Part shown: positions 9,688 to 20,127 of the stretch, piece by piece | Layout of the letters: every line of letters begins with the position of its first letter | Numbering within the stretch: position 1 is the first letter of the stretch | Source of the DNA: Bog-532 sp963828445 | GTDB taxonomy: Bacteria; Actinomycetota; Actinomycetes; Streptosporangiales; Streptosporangiaceae | Length of the DNA: 64,000 bases | Reading direction: 5' to 3' | Assembly: GCA_963828445.1 (NCBI GenBank) | Contig: CAWHFP010000023.1 | Span: 1-64,000, forward strand | The notes under the pieces: generated by a model | Databases searched by the model: none | Told to the model about the DNA's origin: nothing | What the model saw: the letters and a program-made list of their open reading frames with translations, nothing else | Position numbers and translations under genes: made by a program

Positions 9688-10980
9688 CCCGCCCGAAGAG
9701 CCCGAAGAGCCTGAAGAGCCCGAACAGCCCAACCCGCGTCCTGATCATCGTCCAGAACCTGCCGGTCCCGTTCGACCGGCGGGTGTGGCTGGAGAGCCAG
9801 GCCCTGGCCGCGGCGGGCTACCAGGTCGCGGTGGTGTGCCCCAAGGGCAAGGGCGACCCCGGCTACCAGGTCCTGGACGGCATCGAGATCTACAAGTACC
9901 GGCCGTACGCGCCGGGCGGCAGCAAGCTCAGCTTCGTCACCGAGTACGCCTACTCGTTCCTGGCCACGGCCTGGCAGACTTATCTGGCCCGGCGCCGCGG
10001 CAAGTTCGCGGTCATGCAGGCCTGCAACCCGCCGGACATCTTCTGGCCGCTGGCCCTGATCCTGCGGACCCTGGACCGGACCAAGTTCGTGTTCGACCAC
10101 CACGACCTGTGCCCGGAGCTGTTCCAGTCCCGGTTCCCGGGCGGCGGCCGACTCGCTGCCCTACCGCGGCCTGCGGGCCCTGGAGCGGGCCACCCACCGC
10201 ACCGCCGACCACGTGATCTCCACCAACGACTCCTACCGGGAGGTGGCGATCAAGCGCAGCGGCAAGAAGCCGGCCGACGTCACCGTGGTCCGCACCGGCC
10301 CCGACCCGGAGCGGCTGCGCCGCGGCGAGCCCCACGCTGACCTGCGCCGGGGCCGCACCTACCTGGCCGCCTACATCGGCGTCATGGGCCCGCAGGACGG
10401 GGTGGACATCGTGGTCCGGGCGGCCGACGTGGTCGTGCACGAGCTGGGCCGCGACGACATCGCGTTCACGCTGATCGGCTCGGGCGACTGCTACGACGAG
10501 CTGGTCGCGCTGCGCGACGAGCTCGGCCTGGCCGGGCACGTCGAGTTCACCGGGCGGGCCCCGGACGAGCTGGTCGGGCAGATCATGTCCACCGCCGACG
10601 CCGGCCTGTCGCCCGACCCCAAGAACCCGCTCAACGACGTGTCGACCATGAACAAAACCATGGAGTACATGGCCTTCGAGCTGCCGGTGGTCGCCTTCGA
10701 CCTGCGGGAGACCCGGGTCTCGGCGGCCGACGCCGCGGTCTACGTGACACCGAACGACGTGCGCGAGTACGCCAAGGCGATCGTGGCCCTCATGGACGAC
10801 GAGGCCAAGCGGACCCAGATGGGCAAGCGGGGCCGGGTCCGGGTCGAGCAGGAACTGGCCTGGCCACACCAGCGCCGGGCCTACGTGAACGTCTACCAGC
10901 AGCCTGACCGGAGGCTGACGTGTGCGGTATCGCGGGGTGTTACCAGCAGGCCGACGGCCACAAGCTGGCCGACATCATGA
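9684..10980 (+). CDS. Family 4 glycosyltransferase (frameshifted)
   Basis: Retaining GT-B glycosyltransferase. After an odd N-terminal P/L-K/N-S repeat the protein shows VLIIVQNLPVPFDRRVWLE, VAVVCPKGKG, FAVMQACNPPDIFWPL, and FVFDHHDLCPELF. Then, in a second frame from about 10143, come TVVRTGPDPERL, YIGVMGPQDGVD, FTLIGSGD, FTGRAPDELVGQIM and NDVSTMNKTMEYMAFELPVV. This last is the donor-binding E-x7-E-like region (here KTMEYMAFE). Read in frame, the gene runs to 10980 and overlaps AsnB by 61 bp; the true stop is more likely near 10918 with one more indel. GTG 9684 overlaps the upstream stop. Confidence 0.85.
9692..9727 (+). repeat. Four 9-bp tandem repeats at the 5' end of the GT4 gene
   Basis: CCCGAAGAG occurs four times with minor variation (copies at 9692, 9701, 9710 and 9719). 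It encodes the tripeptides PKS-PKS-LKS-PNS just before the first beta-strand of the glycosyltransferase. The unit is a multiple of three, so copy-number change would keep the frame. Confidence 0.8.
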
Positions 10981-12828
10981 CCGACCGGATCGCCCACCGC
11001 GGTCCGGACGCGGCCGGGCGGTGGGACCACGAGGACGACCGCGTGGCGGTCCAGCTCGGCCACCGCCGGCTCTCGATCATCGACCTCAGCACCGCCGCTG
11101 ACCAGCCGCTGACCAAGGACGGCCTGACCCTCGTCTACAACGGGGAGCTGTACAACTTCCAGACCCTGCGGGCCGAGCTGACCGCCCGCGGCACCCGGTT
11201 CGCCACCAAGTCCGACACCGAGGTGGTGCTGGAGGCCTGGCGGGCCTGGGGCCCGGGCGCGCTCAAGCGGTTCCGGGGCATGTTCGCGTTCGCGCTGTTC
11301 GACCAGCGGTCCGGCGAGCTGATCCTGGCCCGCGACCCGCTCGGCATCAAGCCGCTGTACTACCGGCCCCGCGGCCAGGGGGTGGTGTTCGCCTCCGAGC
11401 TCAAGGCCCTGACCACCGCCATCGGCTCCGAGCTGCGGGTCGAGCCGGGCGCGCTGATCGCCTCGATGCTCTACTACTGGCTGCCCGAGCAGCGCTGCGC
11501 CATCGACGGCGTGTCCAAGCTCCCGGCCGGGTCGTGGGCCCGGTTCACCCCGGACGGGCGGCACACCGTGCGAGCAGTACTGGCGGATGGCCGATGTGGC
11601 CGCCGAGGCCGCGGCCGGGCCGCCCGCCGACCTGGGCGCGGTCATCGAAGAGTCGGTGGCCATGCACCTGGTCTCCGACGTGCCGGTGTCCAGCTTCCTG
11701 TCCGGCGGCCTGGACTCCAGCATCATCACCGTGCTGGCCCACCGGGACAACCCCGGCATCGACGCCTACACGATCGCGTTCCGGGCCGAGGACCAGAAGC
11801 TGGAGGCCATGCCGGACGACGCGCTCTACGCCCGCAAGGTCGCCCAGCAGTACGGCATCAAGCTGCACGAGATCGAGATCTCGCCCGACATCGTCGAGAT
11901 GCTGCCCCGGATCGTCGACGTGCTCGACGAGCCCATCGGCGACGCGGCCGCCCTGAACACCCTGCTGATGTGCGAGGCGGCCCGGGAGCGCGGGGTCAAG
12001 GTGATCCTGTCCGGGATGGGCGCCGACGAGCTGTTCGGCGGCTACCGCAAGCACCTGGCCTGCCTGATGGCCAGCAACTACGGCAAGCTGCCCGCCTTCG
12101 GCCGGGCCGGGATCCGCGCCGCCGTGGACCGGCTGCCGGTCAGCGCGGCGGGCCGGGGCCTGCGCTACCCGCGCTGGGCCAAGCGCTTCCTGACCTTCGC
12201 CGAGCTGCCCGAGGAGCCCCGGTTCCGGCGCAGCTACACCCTGTACGACCCGCCCGAGCTGGCCGCGCTGATCAGCCCGGACCTGGCCGGCTACGTCGAC
12301 GAGGTGATGGCCGAGCACCGCGAGATCTACACCGACAACCGGCTCGACGACGAGGTCAACCGGATGTGCCTGGCCGACTCGCGGCTGTTCCTGCCCGGCC
12401 TCAACCTGGCCTACACCGACCGGGCCAGCATGGCCGCCTCGGTCGAGGTCCGGACCCCGTTCGTGGACCCGGTGGTGGCCCGGGCCGCGTTCTCCTTCGA
12501 CGGGCCCAGCAAGATCCACCACCGCCGCCAGAAGGTCGCGCTCAAGCAGGCCGCCGAGGCCTGGCTGCCGCACGAGATCGTGCACCGGCCCAAGGCCTCG
12601 TTCAGCGCCCCGCTGCGGGCCTGGGTCCGCAACGACCTGCGCGACGTCATCCAGGACGTGCTGGTCCAGGGCGACCTGGTCGGCTCGGGGATGATCCGCC
12701 GCGACGCCCTGCTCGGCCTGATCGCCGACGACCAGGCCGGGCGCGAGGACCGCTCCAAGCAGCTGTGGCAGCTGCTGACCCTGGAGCTCTGGCAGCGCCA
12801 CACCAGTTCGCTGGGCGTCGGCAGCTGA
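10920..12828 (+). CDS. asnB: Glutamine-dependent asparagine synthetase-like amidotransferase (frameshifted)
   Basis: Transfers the glutamine amide to a carboxylate with ATP. Cys2 after the GTG start (MCGIAGCY) is the N-terminal nucleophile, with HRRLSIIDLS, LVYNGELYNF, KSDTEVVLEAW and ARDPLGIKPLYY completing the glutaminase domain. The synthetase domain has the PP-loop SFLSGGLDSSIITVL, SGMGADELFGGYRKHL and VEVRTPFVDP. One frame change lies near 11570, between the two domains. A CGGAGG site is correctly placed before GTG 10920. In polysaccharide loci such homologues (WbpS-like) probably amidate uronic acids, which fits the AlgD-type dehydrogenase two genes upstream. Housekeeping AsnB cannot be excluded. 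Confidence 0.87.
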
Positions 12829-12867
12829 CCGCGAGAACACCCACCTGAATTCTGAGCAGAGGAAACG

Positions 12868-15039
12868 ATGAAGCAGGTAGCGCAGAACTACAAGAGCGGC
12901 GAGCTCAGCGTCCTGGACGTGCCGGCCCCGTCGTGCCGCCCCGGCGGTGTTCTCGTGCAGTCCCGGTTCTCGCTGATCTCGACCGGGACCGAGATGATGA
13001 AGCTGACCGAGGCCAAGCTGTCCATGGTCGGCAAGGCGCGGGCCCGCCCGGACCAGGTCCGCAAGGTCCTGGACACGGTGTCCCAGCAGGGCGCGGTGGC
13101 CACCTACAAGAAGGTGATGAACCGCCTCGACTCCTACACGCCGCTCGGTTACTCGCTCTGCGGCGTGGTGGTCGAGGTCGGCGCGGGCGCCGAGGAGTTC
13201 CACGTCGGCCAGGTGGTGGCCGCGGCCGGCAACGAGTACGCGCTGCACGCCGAGTACAACTGGGTGCCGGTCAACATGTGCGTGGCGGTGCCCGACGGGG
13301 TGCAGCCCCAGCACGCCGCCTTCTCCACCGTCGGCGCCATCGCCATGCACGGCGTCCGCCGGGCCGAGCCGCAGCTGGGCGAGACCGCCTGCGTGATCGG
13401 GCTGGGCCTGGTCGGCCAGCTGGTGGTCCGGCTGCTGGTCGCGGCCGGGGTCCGGGTGGTCGGGCTGGACGTGCTCGAGGACCGCTGCCAGCGGGCCGAG
13501 CAGGCCGGCGCGGCCGCCTGTGCCGCGCCGACCGCCGAGGGCGTCGCCGCCATCGAGAAGACGCTGGCCGAGCTGACCGGCGGCCGCGGGGCCGACCACG
13601 TGTTCCTGGCCGCGGGCGGCCACTCCAACGGCCCGGTCGAGACCGCGGTCAAGCTGGCCCGGGACCGGGCCAAGGTCGTCGACATCGGCAAGACCAAGCT
13701 GGACCTGCCCTGGAACGCCTACTACGACAAGGAACTGGACGTCCGGTTCTCCCGGTCCTACGGCCCGGGCCGCTACGACGACCGGTACGAGCTGCAGGGC
13801 ATCGACTACCCGGCCGGCTACGTGCGCTGGACCGAGCGCCGCAACATCGAATCCTTCCTCGACCTGCTGGCCCACAAGGAGATCGAGGTCGAGACCCTGG
13901 TCACCGGGACCTTCCCGATCGAGGCGGCCGAGGCCGCCTACGCGGGCCTGTCCTCCGGCGAAGTCCCCGCGGTCGGGGTCCTGCTGGAGTACCCGGCGCC
14001 GGTGGCCGAGGCGCCCCCGCGCACGCTGAGCAAGGTCGTCACCGGGGCGCCCGCCACCCCGGCCGCCAAGGCCAGGAACGGCACGCTGGCCGTCGGCTTC
14101 ATCGGGGCCGGCAACTACGCCTCCTCGATGCTGCTGCCGCACCTGGCCAAGATGGACACCGTGCGCCTGGCCCACGTGGCCACCAACCGGTCGCTGTCGG
14201 CCGCCAACGCCCAGCGCCGCTTCGGGTTCGCGGACATGTCGACCAGCGCCGAGGCGGTACTGACCGACAGCTCGCTGGACGCGATCTTCATCGTGACCCG
14301 GCACAGCACCCACGCCGACATGGTCTGCCGGGCGCTGGAGACCGGCAAGGCCGTGTTCGTGGAGAAGCCGCTGGCCCTGACCCGGGAGGAGCTCGACCGG
14401 GTGCTGGAAGCGGTCGAGAAGACCGGCAACGACCGGCTCATGGTCGGGTTCAACCGCCGGTTCGCCCCGCTGCTGACCGACCTGAAGGCCAAGTTCGGCC
14501 CGGCCGGCGACAGCTCGGTGACCCGGTACCTGGTCAACGCGGGCCAGCTGGCCGCGGACAGCTGGTACACCAACGAGGAGCTGGAGGGCTCCCGGTTCAT
14601 CGGCGAGGGCGGCCACTTCATCGACACCGTGGCCTGGTGGGCGGACAGCCTGCCCGAGGAGGTCTACGCCGTGCGCGGCCCGGCCCACGACGACGTGCAG
14701 ACCATCGTCCGGATGCGCAACGGGTCCAACGCCACCATCGCGTACGTCACCGGCGGCAACGTCCGGTACCCGAAGGAGACGCTGGACTCCGCGGCCGACG
14801 GCAAGAACGCCCGGCTGGACAACTTCACCAGGGCCGGGGTGTGGGCCGGCCGCAAGCAGGCCAGCCTGCGCTCCCGCGGCGGCCAGGACAAGGGCCAGCA
14901 GCACGAACTGGCCCGCTTCGTCGAGGCGGTCCGGACCGGCGCGCCGATGCCGATCACGCTCGAGTCCCTGGTCGCCACCACCAGCGCCACCATCGCGGTG
15001 GCCGACAGCCTGCTCAGCGGGCGCCCGGAGCGAGTGTGA
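12868..15039 (+). CDS. Two-domain zinc-type dehydrogenase / Gfo-Idh-MocA oxidoreductase fusion
   Basis: Intact 723-residue fusion. Residues about 1-370 are a medium-chain dehydrogenase-like domain (GYSLCGVVVEVG, ACVIGLGLVGQLVVRLLVAA, DHVFLAAGG). The rest is a Gfo/Idh/MocA domain (LAVGFIGAGNYASSMLLPHL, DAIFIVTRHSTHADM, KAVFVEKPLALTREEL with the conserved EKP, MVGFNRRFAPLL, GEGGHFIDTVAWW). Fusions of this layout recur in polysaccharide clusters directly upstream of heparinase-like genes, as here, and presumably act on a sugar nucleotide or lipid-linked sugar. The AGAGGAAAC site before ATG 12868 is good. Its TGA overlaps the next GTG. The exact reaction is not known. Confidence 0.88.
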   Translation: MKQVAQNYKSGELSVLDVPAPSCRPGGVLVQSRFSLISTGTEMMKLTEAKLSMVGKARARPDQVRKVLDTVSQQGAVATYKKVMNRLDSYTPLGYSLCGVVVEVGAGAEEFHVGQVVAAAGNEYALHAEYNWVPVNMCVAVPDGVQPQHAAFSTVGAIAMHGVRRAEPQLGETACVIGLGLVGQLVVRLLVAAGVRVVGLDVLEDRCQRAEQAGAAACAAPTAEGVAAIEKTLAELTGGRGADHVFLAAGGHSNGPVETAVKLARDRAKVVDIGKTKLDLPWNAYYDKELDVRFSRSYGPGRYDDRYELQGIDYPAGYVRWTERRNIESFLDLLAHKEIEVETLVTGTFPIEAAEAAYAGLSSGEVPAVGVLLEYPAPVAEAPPRTLSKVVTGAPATPAAKARNGTLAVGFIGAGNYASSMLLPHLAKMDTVRLAHVATNRSLSAANAQRRFGFADMSTSAEAVLTDSSLDAIFIVTRHSTHADMVCRALETGKAVFVEKPLALTREELDRVLEAVEKTGNDRLMVGFNRRFAPLLTDLKAKFGPAGDSSVTRYLVNAGQLAADSWYTNEELEGSRFIGEGGHFIDTVAWWADSLPEEVYAVRGPAHDDVQTIVRMRNGSNATIAYVTGGNVRYPKETLDSAADGKNARLDNFTRAGVWAGRKQASLRSRGGQDKGQQHELARFVEAVRTGAPMPITLESLVATTSATIAVADSLLSGRPERV

Positions 15040-17163
15040 GCACCAAGGAATCTTCGCGGCTCGGCTGGTACGCCCGCCGGGCCGCCCGGATGTCGCCCGC
15101 CGAAGTGGTCTGGCGGGCCCGGGACCAGGCCGTGCAGCTGGCCTGGTCCCGGCGCCAGGTCAAGCGCGGCCAGCCACCCGCGGCCCCGGCCACCCGCCGG
15201 GCCGCGGCCAGCCGCCGGACCGCGGGCGCGCGGGCGTTCACCGAGCACCCTGCCGCCCGGGAACGGCGGCCCGGGTGCCGGAGGCGTCGCGGGCCGCGAT
15301 CCTGGCCGCCGCCGACCGGCTGATGGGCGGTCGAGTGGGAGGTGCTCGGGCGTCCTGCGCACCGACCTGGCCGAGCCGGACTGGTTCCGGGATCCGGTGA
15401 CCGGGCGCCGGTCCGAGCCGGACCGCTACGCCTTCCGCATCAACCACCGGTCCGAGGAACAGGTCGGCAACATCAAGCAGGTCTGGGAGATCTCCCGGCT
15501 GCAGCACCTGACCCTGCTGGCCACCGCCTGGTACCTGAGCGAGGACGAGCGGTACGCCCAGCGGGTCGCCGACCAGCTGCGGTCCTGGTGGCAGGAGAAC
15601 CCGTTCCTGTCCGGCGTGCACTGGACCAGTGGCATCGAGGCCGGCATCCGGCTGATCAGCCTGGCCTGGATCCGGCGGCTGCTCGACGGCTGGCCCGGCG
15701 TCCGCGCGCTGTTCGAGGACAACGACCTGGCCGTGCTGCAGATCCGCTGGCACCAGGAGTTCCTGAACGGGTTCCGCAGCCGCGGCTCGTCGGCCAACAA
15801 CCACGTCATCGCCGAGGCGGCCGGCCAGGTGGTGGCCAGCTGCGCCTTCCCCTGGTTCCCCGAGAGCGGGACCTGGCGGCGCAAGTCGGCCCGGTTGCTC
15901 GAGCGGGAGCTGATGGCCAACACCTTCCCGTCCGGGGTGGGCCGCGAGCTGGCGTCCGAGTACCAGGGCTTCGTGGCCGAGCTGACCCTGCTGGCCGCGG
16001 TGGAAGCCAGCGCGGCCGGGCACCCGCTGGTGCCGGAGCTGTGGCAACGGCTGAGCGCGATGATCGACAGCGGCGCCGCCCTGGTCGACAAGCGGCTGCG
16101 GGCTCCGCGCCAGGGTGACGGCGACGACGGCCGGGCCATCCTGCTGGACGCGCCGACCGACAACCCGTGGCCGTCGCTGCTGGCGGTCGGGGACGCGGTG
16201 TTCGGCCGGCTCGACTGGTGGCCGCGGGCCGACCCGGGCGCGGCCAGCACGCTGGTCGGCGCCCTGGCCGGGGTGCGCCGGGACGTGCCCGGCCGGCCCA
16301 GCCAGCGCCCGTCACGATTCGCCGACGCCGGGATCACGCTGCTGCGCACCGACGGCGCCCACGACCCGGAGATCTGGTGCCGGCTGGACGGTGGCCCGCA
16401 CGGGTTCCTGTCCATCGCCGCCCACGCGCACGCCGACGCCATGTCGGCCGAGGTCCGCTACGACGGCGTGGACGTGCTGGCCGACCCGGGCACCTACTGC
16501 TACCACGGTGACCCGGCCTGGCGGTCGTACTTCCGCTCCACCATCGCGCACAACACCCTCGAGGTGGGAGGCAGCAACCAGTCCGGTGACGGTGGCCCGT
16601 TCCTGTGGCTGCGGCACGCCAACGGCCGCGAGCTGGAGGTCATCGACACCGGCGACGTGGCCGGCTGGACCGCCGACCACGACGGTTACCTGACCCTGAA
16701 GCCACCCGTCCGGCACCGGCGCTCGGTGTGGCTGGACCGGGCGTCGCGCCTGATCGACATCGTGGACGAGGTCGACGGCGCCTGCGACGTCCGGCTGGCC
16801 TTCCACCTGGGCCCGGACGTGCTGGCCGAGCTGGGCGAGGGCTGCGCCATGCTGCGCTGGCCGGACGCGGTCACCCCCGGCGCGGCCTGGATGGAGCTGG
16901 CCCCGCAGCTGCGCTGGACCCTGCACCGCGGCGAGACCGATCCCATCCTGGGCTGGTACTCCCGGGGCCTGGGCCACCGGACCCCGGCCTACACCCTGCT
17001 GGGCTGCGGGACCGTCACCGCCGGGACGCCGCTCACCAGCCGACTGCAGTTCCTGGATACCGACAAACCGGAAAAACAGATCGTCATCCCCTCAGTGGTA
17101 TCAACGGCGGCCGCCGATTCTCTTGTGAGAGACACAAGGAACTCACGAGCGGAGGCCGGATGA
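15036..17163 (+). CDS. Heparinase II/III-like / alginate lyase-like protein (frameshifted)
   Basis: The N-terminal half is an (alpha/alpha) toroid of the alginate lyase/heparinase class (NIKQVWEISRLQHLTLLATA, WTSGIEAGIRLISLAW, SRGSSANNHVIAEAAGQVVA with the Asn-Asn-His active-site-like motif, GVGRELASEYQGFVAELTLL). The second half is the heparinase II/III beta-sandwich (GGPHGFLSIAAHAHADAMS, LADPGTYCYHGDPAWRSYFR, STIAHNTLEVGGSNQS). Several frame changes occur between 15240 and 15400; from 15397 on it is open to the stop. No signal peptide is evident, as is usual for cluster-borne homologues whose role is unclear. GTG 15036 overlaps the upstream stop and its own stop overlaps the next ATG. Confidence 0.85.
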
Positions 17164-18458
17164 GCGGACAGGCGCTGGATCTGAGGGGGTCAGCGCAAAT
17201 TGTTAGGCGGTACCGGATCCTGGTTCTCGCCGTAGCCCTGGTCGGGCTGCTGCTGGGCGCAGGCTGGGCCGTCCTTCACCCACCGGTGAAGAGCAGCAAC
17301 GCCCTTATCGTGCTGCCCGTTTCCAGCCATGAGATCGCCACCCAGGTGGTGATCGCCGGGAGCGAGCCGGTGCTGTCGTCCGCGGTGCCGAGCATCAGCC
17401 CGCACACCACCATCACTGACCTGCGCAATCACGTCAAGATCAAGAGCCTGACCGGCAACCTGATCTCGGTCACGGCCACCGGCTCGACCGCGGCTCAGGC
17501 CGAGGCGACCGCCAACGCCGTCAGCAACAGCTTCATCAGCTACCTGAGCAGCGGGATCAGCGCGGTCGGCCACGTGCAGGCCAAGCTGGTCGCCCCGGCC
17601 AACAGCGCGAACGGGTCATCGCTGCCGATCCGGATGGCCATCCTGGCCGTGCTCGGCGCGATCTTCGGCGCGATCGTGGGGGCGGTGACCGCCCTGGCCC
17701 TGGGCCGCGGTGACCGCCGGCTGCGGGAGCGCGACGCCATCGCCGACGCGATCGGGGTCCCGGTCGTCGCCTCGGTGGCCGTGGGGCACCCGTCCGACCC
17801 GGCGGGCTGGTCGAAGCTGATGGCCGAGTACGAGCCGGGCGTGATCCACGCCTGGAGCCTGCGCCGGGCCCTGAACCAGCTGGGCCTGGTCGACCTGGAC
17901 CTGAAGAGCCCGCGGGACGAGGCCCGGCCCTGGGTCTCGGTGATCTCGCTGTCGGCCGACCGCAAGGCCATGGCCGTCGGCCCGCAGCTGGCCACCTTCA
18001 GCGCCTCCCTCGGGGTCGGCACCGACCTGGTGGTCGGGACCCAGGCCGACGAGAACGGGACCGCCTCGCTGCGGGCCGCCTGCAACGCCCTGTCGGCTCA
18101 GCCCCCCGTCCGCGACGGCAAGCTGCGGGTGAGCGCGGACGACGAGCAGGCCGTGAGCGACGACCCCGACACCCTGCGGGTGCTGGTCTCGGTGGTCGAC
18201 AACCAGGTGCCCCGGGTGGACGAGACTCCCCGGGCCGCGGTGACGGTGCTGGCGATCTCGCCCGGCACGGCCACCGCCGAGCAACTGGCCCGGGTCGCGG
18301 TCAGCGCCGCCGCCGACGGGCGCAACATCGCCGGGATCATCGTGGCGGACCCGGATTCGGCCGACCGGACCACCGGCCGGCTGCCCCAGCCGGCCCGGAC
18401 CACCCGGCGACGGGTGCCCACCCGGGTCAACGGCACGACGACGGAGACCCGACGATGA
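17160..18458 (+). CDS. Wzz-type polysaccharide co-polymerase with degenerate kinase-like domain (1)
   Basis: Chain-length/export co-polymerase of the inner membrane. First membrane helix at about residues 20-38 (RILVLAVALVGLLLGAGWAV), a periplasmic Wzz domain (residues 40-150), second helix at about 160-185 (MAILAVLGAIFGAIVGAVTA). The cytoplasmic tail then reads like a bacterial tyrosine kinase fold that has lost its P-loop: VSVISLSADRKAMAVGPQLA replaces the GKT segment, and AAVTVLAISPGTATAEQLAR resembles the later strand. It cannot bind ATP in the usual way by inspection. Intact, 432 residues, coupled by ATGA overlaps on both sides. An active kinase gene is not seen nearby. Confidence 0.78.
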   Translation: MSGQALDLRGSAQIVRRYRILVLAVALVGLLLGAGWAVLHPPVKSSNALIVLPVSSHEIATQVVIAGSEPVLSSAVPSISPHTTITDLRNHVKIKSLTGNLISVTATGSTAAQAEATANAVSNSFISYLSSGISAVGHVQAKLVAPANSANGSSLPIRMAILAVLGAIFGAIVGAVTALALGRGDRRLRERDAIADAIGVPVVASVAVGHPSDPAGWSKLMAEYEPGVIHAWSLRRALNQLGLVDLDLKSPRDEARPWVSVISLSADRKAMAVGPQLATFSASLGVGTDLVVGTQADENGTASLRAACNALSAQPPVRDGKLRVSADDEQAVSDDPDTLRVLVSVVDNQVPRVDETPRAAVTVLAISPGTATAEQLARVAVSAAADGRNIAGIIVADPDSADRTTGRLPQPARTTRRRVPTRVNGTTTETRR

Positions 18459-20123
18459 CCGACAAGGACCGTGAAGTGCTGCCGTCCATGAACGGGGACG
18501 CCGACCTGCCCGAGCGGCTGTGGCTCTACGACGACTTCACCCCCGACGAGGACCCGCCGGTCACCGACTACGCGTCCGGTCTGGCCAGCCTGGGCTTCAT
18601 CGGCGCCGCCCTGCGCCGCCGGATCCGGCTCTGGTGCGGCATCGGGGTGGTCGGCTTCGCGCTGGGCCTGGCCTACTTCGTGGTCTCCCCGCCCGCCTAC
18701 CAGGCCAGCACCACGGTGCTGCTGACCCACAGCCTCAACGAGAACCCGACCGACGCCATCGTCCACCGACATGACGCTGGCCCACAGTGACACGGTGGCG
18801 ACGCAGGCCCTGCACCAGCTGAAGCTGAACGAGCCGATCAGCAGCTTCCTGTCCACCGTGACGATCGACAACCTCACCTCCCGGGTGCTGCAGATCACGG
18901 TCAGCGCCAAGTCGCCCGCCGACGCCGCCGACCGGGCCAAGGCCATGGCCGCGGCGTTCCTGTCGGTCCGGGCCACGGAACTGGAGAACCAGCAGAAGCT
19001 GACCGAGGCCGCGCTGCAGCAGGACGTCACCGACGCCCAGCAGCACGTCAACTCGCTGAACAACCAGATCGACAGCCTGTCCGGCCAGCAGGACGCCCAG
19101 TCGCAGGCCAAGCTGGCGCAGCTGAAGAAGCAGCAGACCAACGCCCAGGCCGCGCTGGAGGTGCTGCAGCAGAACGACAACGGGCAGCAGGCCGACTCGG
19201 CCGCCAACGTGGCGTCCCAGATCAAGGGCAGCCAGGTGCTCGACCCGGCCATCGCCGGGCACCACTCGGCGGCCAAGTTCGCGATCATCTACTCGGTCAT
19301 GGGGCTGGTCGTCGGCGTGGTCGTCGGCCTGGCCATCGTGATCATCGGGGCCCTGATCTCGGACAAGCTCCGGCGGCGCGACGACATCGCCGACAGTCTC
19401 GGCACCTCGGTCAACCTCAGCGTCGGCTCGCTCACCGCCTCGCGGATCCCGCTGCTGAGCCGGGGCAGCAAGGGCTCCGAGCACCGGGACATGCAGCGCA
19501 TCGTGAGCCACCTGCGGGACGCGATCCCCGACCCGGAGAGCAAGAGGGAGGCGCCGGCGCTGGGCCTCATCCCGGTCGACAACGGCAAGACCGCGGCCAA
19601 GGCGCTGGTGGCCACCGCGCTGGCCTGCGCCCAGGACGGCCAGCACGTGCTGATCGCCGACCTGTGCCCGGGCGCCCCGGCCGCGCACCTGCTCAAGGCG
19701 GGCGAGCCCGGGGTGCAGAAGGTGACCGTGGACGGCGCCGAGCTGGCCGTCGCGGTCCCGGCCAAGGACGAGGTCCTGCCGGCCGGCCCGGTCCACCGCT
19801 CCCGGCAGGGGCGGAGCGCCGTGTCCACCGATGAAGCACTGGTCAACGCCTACTCCGACGCCGATGTCCTGCTCACGCTGGTGTCGCTCGACCCGGCCCT
19901 GGGCGCGGACCACCTGCGGACCTGGGTCGGGGACACGGTGGTCATGGTCAGCGCCGGGCGGTCGTCCTGGATGCGCATCCACGCCGTCGGCGAGATGATC
20001 CGGCTGGCCCGGATCCCGCTGGTGTCGGCGATCCTGGCCGACGCGGACCAGACCGACGAGAGCATGGGCCTGACCCAGGCGGCCGTGCGCGGCACCCGGG
20101 TCGCCCGGGCCAACGGGCTGTGA
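18455..20123 (+). CDS. Wzz-type polysaccharide co-polymerase with degenerate kinase-like domain (2, frameshifted)
   Basis: Second co-polymerase. An acidic N-terminal segment precedes helix one (LWCGIGVVGFALGLAYFVVS, about residue 65), the Wzz domain (YQASTTVLLTHS), a Gln-rich coiled coil (ENQQKLTEAALQQD through LAQLKKQQTNAQAALE), and helix two (YSVMGLVVGVVVGLAIVIIG). The tail keeps a BY-kinase outline: GLIPVDNGKTAAKALVATAL, QHVLIADLCPG and VVMVSAGRSSW. However, the Walker A is degenerate (VDNGKTAA), and no Tyr cluster ends the protein. One frame change near 18765. The paired arrangement suggests a hetero-oligomer or two chain-length classes; this is inference. Confidence 0.78.
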
Positions 20124-20127
20124 CCCG

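Noticed and set aside
11545..14904. Minus-strand ORF of over 1100 codons opposite AsnB and the two-domain oxidoreductase
   Set aside because: Composition-driven antisense ORF: Val/Gly/Arg/His-rich and without any motif, while the plus strand carries clear enzymes.
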